Assembly: GCF_029168945.1 (NCBI RefSeq)
Contig: NC_083605.1
Span: 43,883,659-43,947,658 of the forward strand
From: Cannabis sativa
Lineage: Eukaryota > Streptophyta > Magnoliopsida > Rosales > Cannabaceae
Direction: 5' to 3'
Length of the DNA: 64,000 nt
The notes beneath the pieces are model-generated. The model was not told where the DNA came from, did no database searches, and worked only from the letters and a program-made list of their open reading frames with translations. Shown here in pieces: positions 13,401-26,461 of this stretch. The translations under genes and the position numbers were made by a program. Each line of letters starts with the position of its first letter. Positions within the stretch are counted from its first letter, which is position 1.

Positions 13401-15990
13401 CGCAGACCCAAAGTTGGACCCGAACTCGGACCTGGACTCAATTCTAGACCCAGATCGTGGTCCAGACCTTCACACAAACCCGAACACAGACTCAGACACG
13501 AACTCAAACCCACACCTAGAATCAGACCCAAAACTAGACCTGGACCCGGACCCAAACTCGAACCCACACCAGGATAAGAACCAAGGACTTAGACCCAGAA
13601 CAGAATCCAGACTCAGATCGCGATTGGAACTTGGGACTCGTACCCAACCGATACCAAGACCCAGGACGCGAACCCATACCCGAAGCCTGATTTGGACCTA
13701 GAATGAAATCCGGACCGGAACCCAAACTCAGACTAAGACTCGAACTCTAACCCGAACTCAAACCCAAACTGGAACTAAGAATTGCAAATGGAACTAGAAC
13801 CGAACTAGAAGTAGGACTTGGACCAGGAACTAAACCAAAAAGCGAACCTATATCAAAACTGAGACAGAGACCTAAACCCAAATCGAGAGTAGGACTGGAA
13901 CCCGAACCCGAACCTAGACCAGGACCCAAACCCACACAATAACCAGGACCTTGACCAAGAATCAGGATAGGGACCTGGGAAACAGAACTAGGAACGGGAC
14001 CTAGTACCCCACCAAGACCTAAACTTGAACCTAGGACCCAGCTCGTGACCCGGCACAAGAAATGGAACAAGACTGGGACCCGAGATTGGGATCCGGATCT
14101 AGACCCAAGGCTTGGACAAAATCTGTAGTTAGAGTCTGGATTTAGGACCCAGCCTTGGACCCGAAGCCTCACAAAGAACCGAACCCACACCCGGAGCTCA
14201 ACCCAAGCCCAAACCCAAAGATGGACCCGAACCCGTACCCTGTGACCGAAAATTGGAACCAAAACCGAAAGTTAACTGGGACTGGAACTAGGACTTTGAC
14301 ATGGAATCATAACTAAAATTGGACCTAGATCTAGAACCATAACCGGACAAGGACCTGGACTCCAAATCAGACCTAGACGCGAATTGGGAGCCGGACCCGG
14401 ATCCCAACCCAAACCTGGACTCGGGACTCGAACTTGAACCTTGACCGGGACCCAAACCCATATAATAACGGAGACTTGGACCCAGAATTAGGATAGGGAC
14501 CTGGGAAACAAAACTAGGACTTGGACCTAGTACCGACCCAAAGCCGAACTTGAATTTAGGACCCAGCTCGTGACCCAGCACAAGAAAAGGAACCAGGCTC
14601 GGACTTGAGATTGGGATTCGAAACTGAAACCAGAGATTGGATAAAACGCGTAGTCGGTGTCTGGATTTGGGACCCAACCCTACACCCGAACCCTGACGAG
14701 GACCCGAACCCACACCCAGACCTGAACCCAGTTCCAAACCCAAAAGTGGACGCGAACCCGTACCTGGTGACCCAAAATTGGAACAAAAACCGGAAGTTGA
14801 CCGGGACTGGATGTAGGACTTGGACTTGGAATCATAACTGAAATTGGACCTAGATCTAGAACCGTAACCGGACTAAGACCGGACTCCAAATAAGACCTAT
14901 GCCCGAATTGGTAGCCGGACCCGGATCCCAACCCAAACCTGGACTCGGGAGCCGAACCCGAACCTGAACTCAGACCAAAACATGGAACAGACTAGGGACA
15001 CAGAACTAGGGTCGAGACCTAGAACCGCACCCCAGTCTCGATCCCGAACCCAAACTCAGAAATGGGACATGGGACCTACACCAGAACCAGACCGAGAGCC
15101 GTGACAGTGATCCAGATCTTGACTCGGGATTCGGGTAACGGGGCCTGGAACAGACTAGTAGTCGGGGTCTACATCTGTGACTCAGACTAGGACCAGAACC
15201 CAGACGAAGAACCAAATCGAAACCCAAACCTAGACCTGGGACCCATAATTAGAACCTGAATACGAATCGCCGAACCAGGACCCTAGAACAAGACTAGGAC
15301 CGTGAGCAAGACCCGGACCTAGACGTAGAATTGAACACAGACCTAGCCTCAGACCCAAATTGAGACTGGAACTCGGGCCAAGAAACGGTCGTGTCCCCAG
15401 ACCATAACATAGATCTGGACCTGAACCTAAATCTGGGACCCGATCCCAAACACAAACTTGGACCTAGATAGAGATCCGGATAAGAACCTGGACTCGGGCA
15501 AAGACCCAGACTGGGATCGAAATGCTAGACCTAGATCTGGACTGAGATCCTGACCTAGACCCAAACCTTGACCCGCACTCGGGACCCCAACTTAGACCTA
15601 GACCCGAACCTAGACCCAGATCGGGGTCTAGAACTAGACACAAACCCAGACTCAGAATTGGACCCGAACTCAAACCCACACCTAGAATCAGACCCGAAGC
15701 TAGACCCAGACCCGGACCCTAACTCGACCCCCAGACCAGGATCAGAACCAAGGACTTAGACCCAGAACTGAATGCAGACTCAGATCGGGATTGGAACTTG
15801 GGACTCGGACCCAACCTAGACCAAGACCCAGGATGCGAACCCACTCCCGGAGCCTGATTTGGACCTAGACTGAAATTGAGACTGGAACCCAAACTCAGAC
15901 CAAGACTCAAACACTGACCCCAACTCAAACCCAAACTCGAACTCAAAATCGCAAATGCAACTAGAACCAAACTAGGACTAGGACCAGGAT
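10465..15990 (+). repeat. Large duplicated satellite block, copy B
   Basis: Second copy of the left-edge block. It ends where a foreign LTR-like fragment begins (15991). Copy B lacks about 80 bp near 13236 that is present in copy A (about 2680-2745, including the ACACGGTCGTGT landmark), with the short direct repeat ACAGACC at the junction. The copies therefore diverged by replication- or recombination-type deletions after duplication. Confidence 0.8.
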
Positions 15991-16166
15991 TAAGTTTCTT
16001 GAATTTCTTTCTTCCTTTTTCAATCATAAATACTTTTGATTTGCCAAATAGAATTATAAGTATAGTTTAGTAGTAAGTAATCCAATTCCATGTGGTTTGA
16101 CCTCACTTGCGTGAGTATACTACTTGATTGCGTGCACTTGCGTAGTAATTAATAAATATCGCAACA
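15991..16166 (+). mobile_element. Short LTR-like fragment interrupting the satellite
   Basis: These 176 bp are AT-rich and share nothing with the hexamer satellite on either side. The right end (CCATGTGGTTTGACCTCAC, then TTGCGTGCACTTGCGTAGTA, ending ATCGCAACA) resembles, from memory, the 3' end of Athila/Tat-type Ty3-gypsy LTRs just before the primer-binding site. It ends in CA as an LTR should. No PBS follows; satellite resumes at once with CTTGGACTTGGACC. The left end is not an LTR start, so this would be a truncated remnant. Not a gene. The family assignment is tentative; its foreign nature is clear. Confidence 0.5.
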
Positions 16167-19100
16167 CTTGGACTTGGACCAGAGCCTAGACCCAGATCGG
16201 GGTCCAGACCTGGACACAAACCAAAACACAAACTCGGACCCGAATTCAAACAAACACCTAGAATCAGACCCAAAGCTAGACCCGGACCCAAACCCAAACT
16301 CGAACCCAGACCAGGATCAGAACAAGGGACTTAGACCTAGAACTGAATCCAGACTCATATCGGGATTGGAACTTGGGACTCGCACCCAACCTAGAGCAAG
16401 ACCCAGGACGCGAACCCACACCTAGAGCCTGATCTCCACCTAGACTAAAATCTGGACCCGAACCCAAACTCAGAAATGGGACCTGGGACCTGAACCAGTC
16501 CTTGACTAAAATCTGGACCCGAACCCAAACCCAAAATTTGGATTTGGGATCCAGTCCTTGACCCGAACCCTGACAAGGACCCAAACCCACACCCAGACCT
16601 GAACCTAGTCCCAAACCCAAAAGTGGACTCGAACAAGTACCCTGTGACCAAAAATTGGAACAAAAACAGGAAGTTGACCGAGACTGGAACTAGGACTTGG
16701 ACTTGGAATCATAATGGAAATTTGACATAGATCAAGAACCGTAACCGGACCAGGACCGGGACTCCAAATCAGACCTAGACCCGAATTGGGAGCCGGACCT
16801 TGATCCCAACCCAAACTTAGACTCGGGACCCGAACAAGAACCTGAACTCAGACCCAAACATGGAACCAGACTAGGAACACTGAACCAGGGTCGAGACCTA
16901 GAACCGTACCCCAGTCTCGATCCCGACCCCAAACTCAGAAATGGGACCTGGGACCTGAACCAGAACAAGACCGAGACAAGTGACAGTGATCCTGATGTTA
17001 ACTCGGGATTCAAGTAACGGGGCCTGGAATAGACCAGTAGTCCGTGTCTAGATCTGGTACTTAGACTAGGACCGGAACCCAGACGAAGAACCAAACCCAA
17101 ACCCAGACCTAGACCTGGGACCAAAAATTAGAACTTGAACAAGAATCGCCGAACCAAGACCCTAGAACAAGAATAAGACCGTGACCAGGACCTGGACCCG
17201 GACCTAGTACAGAACAATGACCTAGCCTCAGACAGAAACTAAGAGAGGAACTCGGGCCCAGACACGGACGTGTACCAAGACTAGAACTGAGACCCAGACC
17301 TTGACCTAAATCTGGGACCCGTTCACAAACACAGACTTGTACCTAGATAGGGTTCCGGATACGAACGTGGACTTGGACTAAGACCCAAACTGGGATCGAA
17401 ATGCTGGACCAAGATCTCGACCGAGATCCTGACCCAGACCCAAACTTGGACCCGCACTCGCGACCCCAACTTGGACATGCACCCGAAACTAGACCCAGAT
17501 CGGGGTCGAGACCTGGACACAAACCCGGACACAGATTCATACCCGAACTCAAAAACACATCTAGAATCAGACCCAAAGCTAGACCCGGACCTTGACCCAA
17601 ACTCGAACGCAAACAGGGATCAGAACCAAGGACTTAGACCCAGAACTAAATCTAGACTCAGATCGGGAATGGAACTTTGGACTCACACCCAACCTATACC
17701 AAGACCCATGACACGAATCCACACCCGGAGCCTGATTTGAACCTAGACTGAAATCCAGACCTGAACCCAAACTCAAACCAGGACTCGAACTCCGAGCCGA
17801 ACTCAAACCCAAACATGGACCCGCACTCGCGACCCTAACTTGTACATGGACCTGAAACTAGACCCAGATCGGGGTCCAGACCTGGACACAAACCCAGACA
17901 CAGATTCATACCCGAACTCAAAACCACACCTAGAATCAGACCCAAAGCTAGACCCGGACCCTGACCCAAACTCGAACACAGATCAGGATCAGAACCAAGG
18001 ACTTAGACCCAGAACTAAATCTAGACTCAGATCGGGATTGGAACTTTGTACTCGCACCCAACCTATACCAAGACCCATGACACGAATCCACACCCGGAGC
18101 CTAATCTGAACCTAGACTGAAATCCAGACCTGAACCCAAACTCAGACCAGGACTCAAACTCCGAGACGAACTGAAACTTAGAATCGCAATTTGAACTAGA
18201 ACCAAACTAGGACTAGGACCAGGACTAGGACCTAAACTGAAACCCGAACCCAGAATGAAACTCAAACAGAGACCTAAACCCGAACTGAGACTAGGACTCG
18301 AACGCGAACCTAGACCGGGACCCAAATCCACACAATAACCTGGACCTGGACCCAGAATCAGGATAGGGAAGTGGGAAATAGAACTAGGACCGGGACCTAG
18401 TACCCGACCCAAACCCGAACTTGAACCTAGGACCAAGCTCGTTACCCGAGATTGGGATCTTGATCTAGACCCAGCGCTTGGACAAATTCATAGTCGGTGT
18501 TTGGATTTGGGACCTAGCACTGGACCAGAACCCTGACAAGGACCCAAACCACACCCGCACCTGAACCCAGTCCCAAAAAAGGACCCGAACCCGTACCCTA
18601 TGACCCAAAATTGGAACCAAAACAGGAAGTTGACCGGGACTGGAACTATGACTTGGACTTGGAATCATAATTGAAATTGGACATAGATCTAGAACCGTAA
18701 CCGGACCAGGACCTGGAATCCAAATCTGACATAGACCCAAATCGGGACCCGGACCCAGATCCCAACACAAACCTGGACTCGGGACCCGAACACGAACCTG
18801 AACTCAGACAAAAACATGGAACCAGACTAGGGACACAGAACAAGGGTCGAGACCTAGAACCGCAACCCAGTCTCGATCCCGAACCCAAACTAAGAAATGG
18901 GACATGGGACCTGAACCACAACAAGACCGACACCCGTGACAGTGTTCCAGATCTGGACTCGGGATTCGGGTAACGGGGCGTGGAACAAACAAGTAGTCTG
19001 TGTCTAGATCTAGGAGTCAGACTAGGACCAAAATGCAGATGAAGAACCAAACCCGAATTGGGATCGAAATGCTGGACCTAGATCTGGACCGAGATCCTGA

Positions 19101-22100
19101 CCCAGACACAAACTGGGACCCGCACTCGGGACCCCAACTTGGACCTGGACCTGACCCTAGACCCAGATCGGGGTCAAGACATGGACACAAACCCGGACAC
19201 AGATTCATACCCGAACTCAAAACAACACCTAGAATTAGACCACAAACTAGACCAAGACCCGTACCCAAACTCGAAGCCAGACCAGGATCGGAACCAAGGA
19301 CTTAGATCCAGAAATGAATCGAGACTCATATCAGGATTGTAACTTGGGACTCGAACCCGAACCCAGACCAAGATCTAAACCAAGGACTTATACCCAGAAC
19401 TGAATCCTCACTAAGATCGGGATTGGAACTTGGGACTCGCACCCAACCTAGACCAAGACCCAAGACACGAACCCACACCCGAACCAAAACTCAGACCAGG
19501 ACTTGAACTCCGATCGGAACACAAACACAAACTCGAACTCAGAATCACAAATGGAACTAGAACCGAACTAGGACTAGGACCAGGACTAGGACCTAAACCC
19601 AAACCCGAAGCCAGATCAAAACCCGTAGTCGGTGTCTAGATTTGAGACCAATCCCTGGACTGGAACCCTGACAAGGACCCAAACCCACACCAGGACCTGA
19701 ACCCAGTCCCAAACCCAAAAGTGGACCCGAACCCGTACCTTGTGATCCAAAATTGGAACCTAAATCAGAAGTTGACCGGGACTGGAACTAGGATTTGGAC
19801 TTGGAATCATAACTAAATTGGACATAGTTTAAGAACCGTAACCGGACACCAAGTAAGACACAGACCCGAATTGGGAGCCGGACCCGGATCCCAACCCAAA
19901 CCTGGACTCGAGACCCGAACCCGAACCCGAACACAGACCCAAACATGGAACCAGACTAGGGACACAGAACTAGGGTCGGGACGTAGAACCACACCCCAGT
20001 CTCGATCCCGAACCCAAACTCAGAAATGGGACCTGGGACCTGAACCAGAACAAGATCGAGAACCATGACAGTGATCCAGATCTTGACTCGGGATTCGGGT
20101 AACGGGGCTTGGAACAGACCATTAGTCGGTGTCTAGATCTGGGACTTAGACTAGGACCAGAACCCAGACGAAGGACCAAACCCGAGCCCAGACCTAGACC
20201 TAGGACCCAAAATTAGAACCTTAACAAGAATCGCCGAACCAAGACCCTAGAACAAGACTAGGACCGTGACCAGGACCCCGACCCAGACCTAGAATCGAAC
20301 ACAGACGTAGCCTCATACCATAACTAAGACTGGAACTCGGGCTCGAACATGGTCGTGTACCCGGACCAGAACTGAGACCCAGACTTTTACCTAAATCTGG
20401 GACCCGATCCCAAACACAGACTTGGACCTAGATAGGGATCCGGATACGAACGTGGACTTGGACCGAGACCAAGACGGGGATCGAAATGCTGGAACTAGAT
20501 CTGGACCGAGATCTTAACCCAGACCCAAACTTGGACCCGCAGTCGGGACCCCAACTTGGACCTGGTCCTGAACCTAGACCCAGATCGGGGTCCAAACCTG
20601 GACACAATCCGTGACACGGACTCGAACCTGAACTCAAACCAACACCTGGAATCAGAGACAAAGCTAGACCCGGACCAAGACCCAAACACGAACCAGACAA
20701 AGATCTGAACCAAGGACATATACCCAGAACTGAATCCAGACTCAGATCGGGAATGGAACTTGGGACTCGCACCCAACTAGACCAAGATCAAGGACGTGGA
20801 CACACACCTGGAGCCTGATCTGGACGTAGACAAAAATTTGAATTCGAACCCAAACTCAGACCAAGACTCGAACTCCGACCTGAACTCAAACCCAAAATCG
20901 AACTGAGAATCACAAATGGAACTAGAACCGAACTAGGACTAGGACCAGGACCAGGACCTAAACCCAAACCGAGACTAGGACTCGAACCCGAACCTAGACC
21001 GTGACTCAAACCCACACAATAACCGGGACCTTTACCCAGAATCAGGATAGGGACCTATGAAACAAAACTAGGATCGGGACCTAGTACCCGACCCAGACCC
21101 AAACTTGAACCTAGGACCTAGCTCGTGACCCGGCTTTAGAAATGGAAGTAGACTACGACCTGAGATTGGGATTCAGATCTGGACCCTGGGCTTGGACAAA
21201 ATGCGTAGTCGGTGTTTGGATTTGGGACCCAGCCCACACGGACTCGAACCCCCACCCGGACCTGAAACTAGTGCCAAACCCAAAAGTGGACCCAAACCCG
21301 TACCCTGCGACCCTATATTGGAACCAAAACCGAAAGTGGACCGGTACTGGAACTAGGACATGGACTTGGAATCATAATTGAAATTGGACCTTGATCCACA
21401 ACCGTAACAGGACAAGGACCCAGACTCCAAATCCGACCTAGACCCGAATTGGGAGCCGAAACTGGATCCCCACCCAGACATTGACTCGGGACCCAAACCG
21501 GAACCTGAACTCAGACCCAAACATGGAACCAGACTAGGGGCACAGAACTAGGGTCGGGACCTAGAACCGCACCCCAGTCTCGATCCCAAACCCAAACTCT
21601 GAAATGGGACCTGGGATATGAACCAGAACCATACCGAGACCTAGGAAAGTGATCCAGATCTTGACTTACGATTTGGGTAACGGGGCCTGGAACAGACCAG
21701 TAGTTGGTGTCTAGATCTGGCACTCAGACTAGGACACAAACCCAGACGAACAACCAAACTCGAACCCTGACCTAGACATGGGACCCAAAATTAAAACCAG
21801 AACAAGAATCACCGAACTAGGACCCTAGAACAAGACTAGGACCGTGACTAGGACCCGGACCCAGACCTAGAACCGAACACAGACCTAGCCTCAGACCCAA
21901 ATTGAGACTAGAACTCAGGCGCGGACATGGTCGTGTACCCAGATCGGAACTGAGACTAGGACCTGGACCTAAATCTGGGACACGATCCCAAACACAGACT
22001 TGGACCTAGATAAGGATCCGGATAGGAACCTGGACTCGGACCAAGACCCAGACTGGGATCGAAATGCTGGACCTAGATCTGATTCGAGATCCTGACCCTG

Positions 22101-25100
22101 ATACAAACTGATACGCACTGTGGACCCCAACTTGGACCTGGACCCGAACCTAGACCCAGATCGGGATCAAGACCTGGACACAAACTGGGACACACACTCG
22201 GACCCAAACTCGAACCCACACCTAGAATCAGACCCAAAGCTAGACCCGGACCCGAACCCAAACTCGAACGTAGACCAAGATCAGAACCAAGGAGTTAGAC
22301 CCGGAACTGAATCCAGACTCAGATCAGCATTGGAAATTGGGACTCCCACCCAACCTAGACCAGGACCCAGGACGCGAACCCACACCCGGAGCCTGATCTG
22401 GACCTAGACTAAAATCGGGACCCGAACCCAAACTCAGACTAGGACTCAAAATCCGACGCGAACTCAAACCCAAACTCGAACTTAGAATCGCAAATGGAAC
22501 TAGAAACGAACTAGGACTAGGACCAGGACCAGGACCTAAACCCAAACCCTAACCCAGATAAAACCCAGACAGAGACCTAAACCCGAACCGACACTAGGAC
22601 TCAAAACCAAACCTGGAACGGGACCCAAACCCACACAATAACTGGGAGCTGTACCCAGAATTAGGATAGGGTTCTAGGAAACAGAACTAGGATCAGGACC
22701 TAGTACCCGACCCAGACCCGAACTTGAACCTAGGACCCAGCTCGCGACCTGGCACAAGAAATGGAAATAGACAGTGACCTGAGATTGGGAACCAGATCTA
22801 GACCCAGGGCTTGGACAAAACCCGTAGTCGGTGTCTGGATTTGTGACCCTACCCTGCACCCGGACCCTGACAAGGACCCCTACCCACACCCGGACCTGAA
22901 CCCAATCCCAAACCCAAAAGTGGACCTGAACCCATACCGTGTGACCCAAAATTGGAACCAAAAATGGAAGTTGACCAAGACTAGAACTAGGACTTGGACT
23001 TGGAATCATAACTGAAATTGGACCTAGATCTAGAACCGTAACCGGACCAGGACCCGGACTCCAAATCAGTCCTAAACCTGAATTGGGAGCCTGACCCGGA
23101 TCCCAACCCCAACCTGGACTCGAGACCCGAACCCGAACCTGAACTCAGACCAGAACCCAAACCTGAACTCAGACCCAAACATTGAACAAAATTAGGGACA
23201 CAAAACAAGGGTCAGGACCTAGAAGCGCAACCTAGTCTCGATCCCGAACCCAAACTCAGAAATGGGGCCTGGGTCCTAAACTAGAACAAGACCGAGACTT
23301 GTGACAGTGATCCAGATCTTGACTCGGGATTCAGGTAACGGGGCTTGGAATAGACCAGTAGTCTGTGTCTAGATCTAGGACTTAGACTAGGACCAGAATG
23401 CAGAAGAAGAACAAAACCTGAACCCAGACCTAGACCTGGGACCCAAAATTAGAACCTGATTAAGAATCGCCGAACCAGGACGATGGAACAAGACTAGGAC
23501 CGTGACCAGGACCCGGACCCAGACCTAGAACCGAACACAGACCTAGCCACAGACCCAAACTGAGACTGGAACTCAAGCTTGGACACGGTCTTGTACCCAG
23601 ACCGGAACTGAGATAAAGACCTGGACCTAAATCTGGGACACGATCCCAAACACAGACTTGGGCACAAACCCGGACACAGACTTGGACAGGAACTCAAACC
23701 CACACCTAGAATCAGACCCAAAGCTAGAACCGGACCTGGACCCAAACTCGAACCCAGACCAAGATGAGAACCAAGGACATAGATCAAGAACTGAATCGAG
23801 ACTCAGATCGGGATTGGAACTTGGGACTCGCACCCAACCTAGACCAAGACGCAGGACGTGAACCCACACCCGGAGCCTGCTCTGGACCTAGACTGAAATC
23901 CAAACTCAGACCCAAACTCAGACCAGGACTCGAACTCGAGCCCGAACTCAAACCCAAACTCGAACTCAAAATGGCAAATGGAAATAGAACGGAACTAGGA
24001 CTAAGACCAGGACCAGGACCTAAACCCAAACCCGAACCTTGATCAAAACCCAAACAGAGACCTAAACCCAAACCGAGACTAGGACTCGAACCCAAACCTA
24101 GACCGGGACCCCAACCCACACAATAACCTGGACATGCACCCTGAATTAGTATAGCGACCTACGAAATAGAACTAGGACCGGGAACTAGTACCCGACCCAG
24201 ACCCGAACTTGAACCTAGGACCCAGCTCTTGACCCGGATTTAGAAATGGAAGTAGACTACGACCTGAGATTGGGATTCAGATTTGGACCCTGGGCTTGGA
24301 CAAAACGCGTAGTCGGTGTTTGGATTTGGGACCCGGTCCTAGACCCAAACCCTGACAAGGACCCAAACCCACACCCGGACCTGAACCCAGTGCCAAACAC
24401 AAAAGTTGACCCGAACCCGTAGCCTGTGACCAGAAAATTGGAACCAATACTAGAAGTTGACCGCGACTAGAACTAGGACTTGGACTTGGAATCATAACTG
24501 AAATTAGACCTAGATCCAGAACCGTAACCGGACCAGGACCCGGACTCCAAATCTGACCTAGAGCCGAATTGGGAGCCGGACCCGCATCCCAACCCAAACT
24601 TGGACTTGGGACCCGAACTCGAACCTGAATCAGACCCAAACATGGAACCAGACTAGGGACGCAGAGCAAGGGTGGGGACCTAGAACCGCACCCTAGTCTC
24701 GATCCCGAACCCAAATTCAGAAATGGGACCTAGGACCTGAACCAGAACAAAACCGAGACCCTTGACAGTGATCCAGATCCTTACTCGGGATTTGGGTAAC
24801 GGGTCCTGGAACAGACTAGTATTCGGTGTCTAGATCTAGGACTCAGATTACGACTAGAACCCAGACAAAGAATCAAACCCAAACCCAGACCTAAACCTGG
24901 GACCCAAAATTAGAACCTAAACAAGAATCGCCGAACCAGGACCCTAGTTAAAGACTAGGACCGTGAGCAGGACCCAGACCCAGACCTAGAACCGAACACA
25001 TACCCAGACCGGAACTGAGACCCGGCCTGGGACCTAAATCGGGGACCCGATCCTAAACAGACTTGGACCTAGAGAGGGATCGGGATACGAACCTTGACTC

Positions 25101-25452
25101 GGACCAAGACCCAGACTAGGATTGAAATGCTGGACCTGGATCTTGACTGAGATCCCGACCCAGACACAAACTTGGACCCGCTCTCGGGACCCCAACATGG
25201 ACCTGTACCCGAACCTAGACCCAGATCGGGGTCGAGACCTGGACACAAACCCGGACACAGATTCAGACCCGAAATCAAACCCACACGTAAAATCAGACTC
25301 AAAGCTAGACCCGGACCCGGACCCAAACTCGAACCCAGACAAAGATCAGAACCAAGGACTTAGACCCATAACTGAATCAAGACTCAGATCGGGATTGGAA
25401 CTTGGGATTCGCACCCCACCTAGACCATGACCTAAGACGCGAACCCACACCC
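16167..25452 (+). repeat. Hexamer satellite, second block
   Basis: Same satellite and orientation as the left block, resuming after the 176-bp interruption. GGGTAAC or near versions occur close to 17012 (with AAGTAAC), 18968, 20098, 21675, 23333 and 24796, giving units of about 1.1-1.9 kb. It ends inside the landmark GAACCCACACCC, where the next expected word is GGAGCC, and runs directly into a copia reverse transcriptase fragment. No gene is seen in this 9.3 kb. Confidence 0.88.
17448..18185 (+). repeat. 369-bp local tandem duplication inside satellite
   Basis: Two adjacent copies (about 17448-17816 and 17817-18185) share variants rare elsewhere: CACTCGCGACC, CAGATTCATACCC, GAACTTTG followed by an ACTC word, and CATGACACGAATCC. 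They differ at only a modest number of positions, so this looks like a recent unequal exchange between short sub-blocks. The CAGATTCATACCC variant also appears once more near 19200. Confidence 0.75.
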
Positions 25453-26461
25453 ATAATAAATAGTAGTATTCCTGGTCCTTTATATTGATGACATTTTGAT
25501 TATTGGAAACAATGTCAAGAAACTGAGTCACATCAAGGAATTCCTCAACACTCAATTCGATATGAAAGATTTGGGTGAAGCAGCCTATGTTCTTGGTATT
25601 CAGATTATTAGAAACCGGAAGAACAGATCTCTTGCTCTCTCTCAAACAACCTACATAGACAAAGTCTTAGAGAGATTCTCCATGAACAACACCAATGGGG
25701 CAAACATGCCTTCTACATATGGTATTCGTCTATCAAGAGATAGAGGACATGGCGAAAATTCCCTATGCCTCTGCAGTTGGAAGTCTAATGTATGCAATGC
25801 TATGCACTAGACCTGACATCTGCTATGCAGTTGGAATTGTGAGCAAGTACCAGTCTAATCCAGGTCATGAACATTGGAATACATTTAAGTATATTCTGAA
25901 ATACTTGAAGAGTACAAGGAATCTTGTGTTCGTCTACAAGGGTGGTGCTTTAAATCCCATAGGCTACACTGATTCAGATTTCCAGGCAAGTCTTGAAGAC
26001 TGGATATCTACATCTGGGATGGTGTTTACTCTTGGGGGTGGAGCAGTGGTTTGGAGAAGTGCTAAACAAACTGCGATATCGGACTCAACTATGAAAGCTG
26101 AATACATAGGCTCAGTAGAATTTGCTAAAGAACTTGTCTGGCTAAGAAAGTTCTTCACCAGTATAGGTGTCATTCCTGGAATGGAGAAGCCTCTGGTCTT
26201 ACTTTGTGATAACAATGGAGCAATAGCAAACAGTAAAGAACCTCGAAGCCACAAGAGAAGCAAACACATTGAAAGCAAGTATCACATTATAAGAGAATAC
26301 GTGGCAAGAGGGGATGTACTAGTTGAGAAAGTTGACACAGAGGACAACCTAGCTGATCCATTTACCAAAGTCCTGGTCGTGACAGCCTTTGAAAAGCACC
26401 GTCAGAATTTAGGATTAATTGATATGTACTAATTAGTTTTATATTAGTGCAAGTGGGAGTT
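25453..26461 (+). pseudogene. Ty1-copia pol remnant (RT C-terminus and RNase H)
   Basis: This is the 3' part of a copia polyprotein: the end of reverse transcriptase followed by RNase H, which would copy element RNA into DNA in the cytoplasm. The catalytic motif YIDD lies at 25481-25492, followed by LIIGNN, then an RT tail (KDLGEAAYVLGIQI). RNase H follows with YTDSDF (about 25965), an AEY segment (about 26098), LCDNNGA (about 26203), HIESKYHIIREYV, and a tail ending in DMY with a stop at 26430-26432. The frame shifts once near 25738-25748, splitting it into two frames. Everything upstream of the RT C-terminal part (gag, protease, integrase, most of RT) is missing, and satellite abuts the break. 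Non-functional. Confidence 0.9.
26451..26461 (+). other. Polypurine tract of the copia element
   Basis: AAGTGGGAGTT lies immediately before the LTR start TGTTAGG. This is the expected plus-strand primer position for a + oriented copia element. The same tract occurs, inverted, next to the LTR ending at 55778. Confidence 0.8.

Larger units (their letters stand above)
1..15990 (+). repeat. Degenerate hexamer (ACCYRG) satellite, left block
   Basis: Nearly every stretch can be cut into 6-bp words of the type ACCCAG, ACCTAG, ACCCGA, ACTCGG or AACTTG (consensus near ACCYRG on +, CYRGGT on -). Above this sits a longer unit recognisable by fixed non-hexamer landmarks in constant order: CGAAATGCTGGACC, GCAAATGGAACTAGAACC, CACACAATAACC, GTAGTCGGTGT, GGAATCATAACT, GACAGTGATCCAGATCTTGA, GGGTAACGGGGCC, ACACGGTCGTGT. 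The GGGTAAC landmark lies near 1006, 2471, 4617, 6176, 8951, 10072, 11552, 13028 and 15133, so units are mostly 1.1-1.6 kb, with some skipped or deleted. There is no homogeneous short monomer; copies differ by many substitutions and small indels, which suggests an old array later amplified in large blocks. All open frames in it are low-complexity dipeptide strings with no domain. I do not recognise the satellite as a named family. Confidence 0.9.

Noticed and set aside
1..15990. CRISPR-like array or telomeric repeat
   Set aside because: There is no alternation of constant repeats and unique spacers, and the hexamer is not TTTAGGG-like; the pattern is a degenerate satellite.
25964..26278. 104-aa minus-strand frame antisense to copia RNase H
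   Set aside because: Shadow of the RNase H coding strand, which carries the family motifs.
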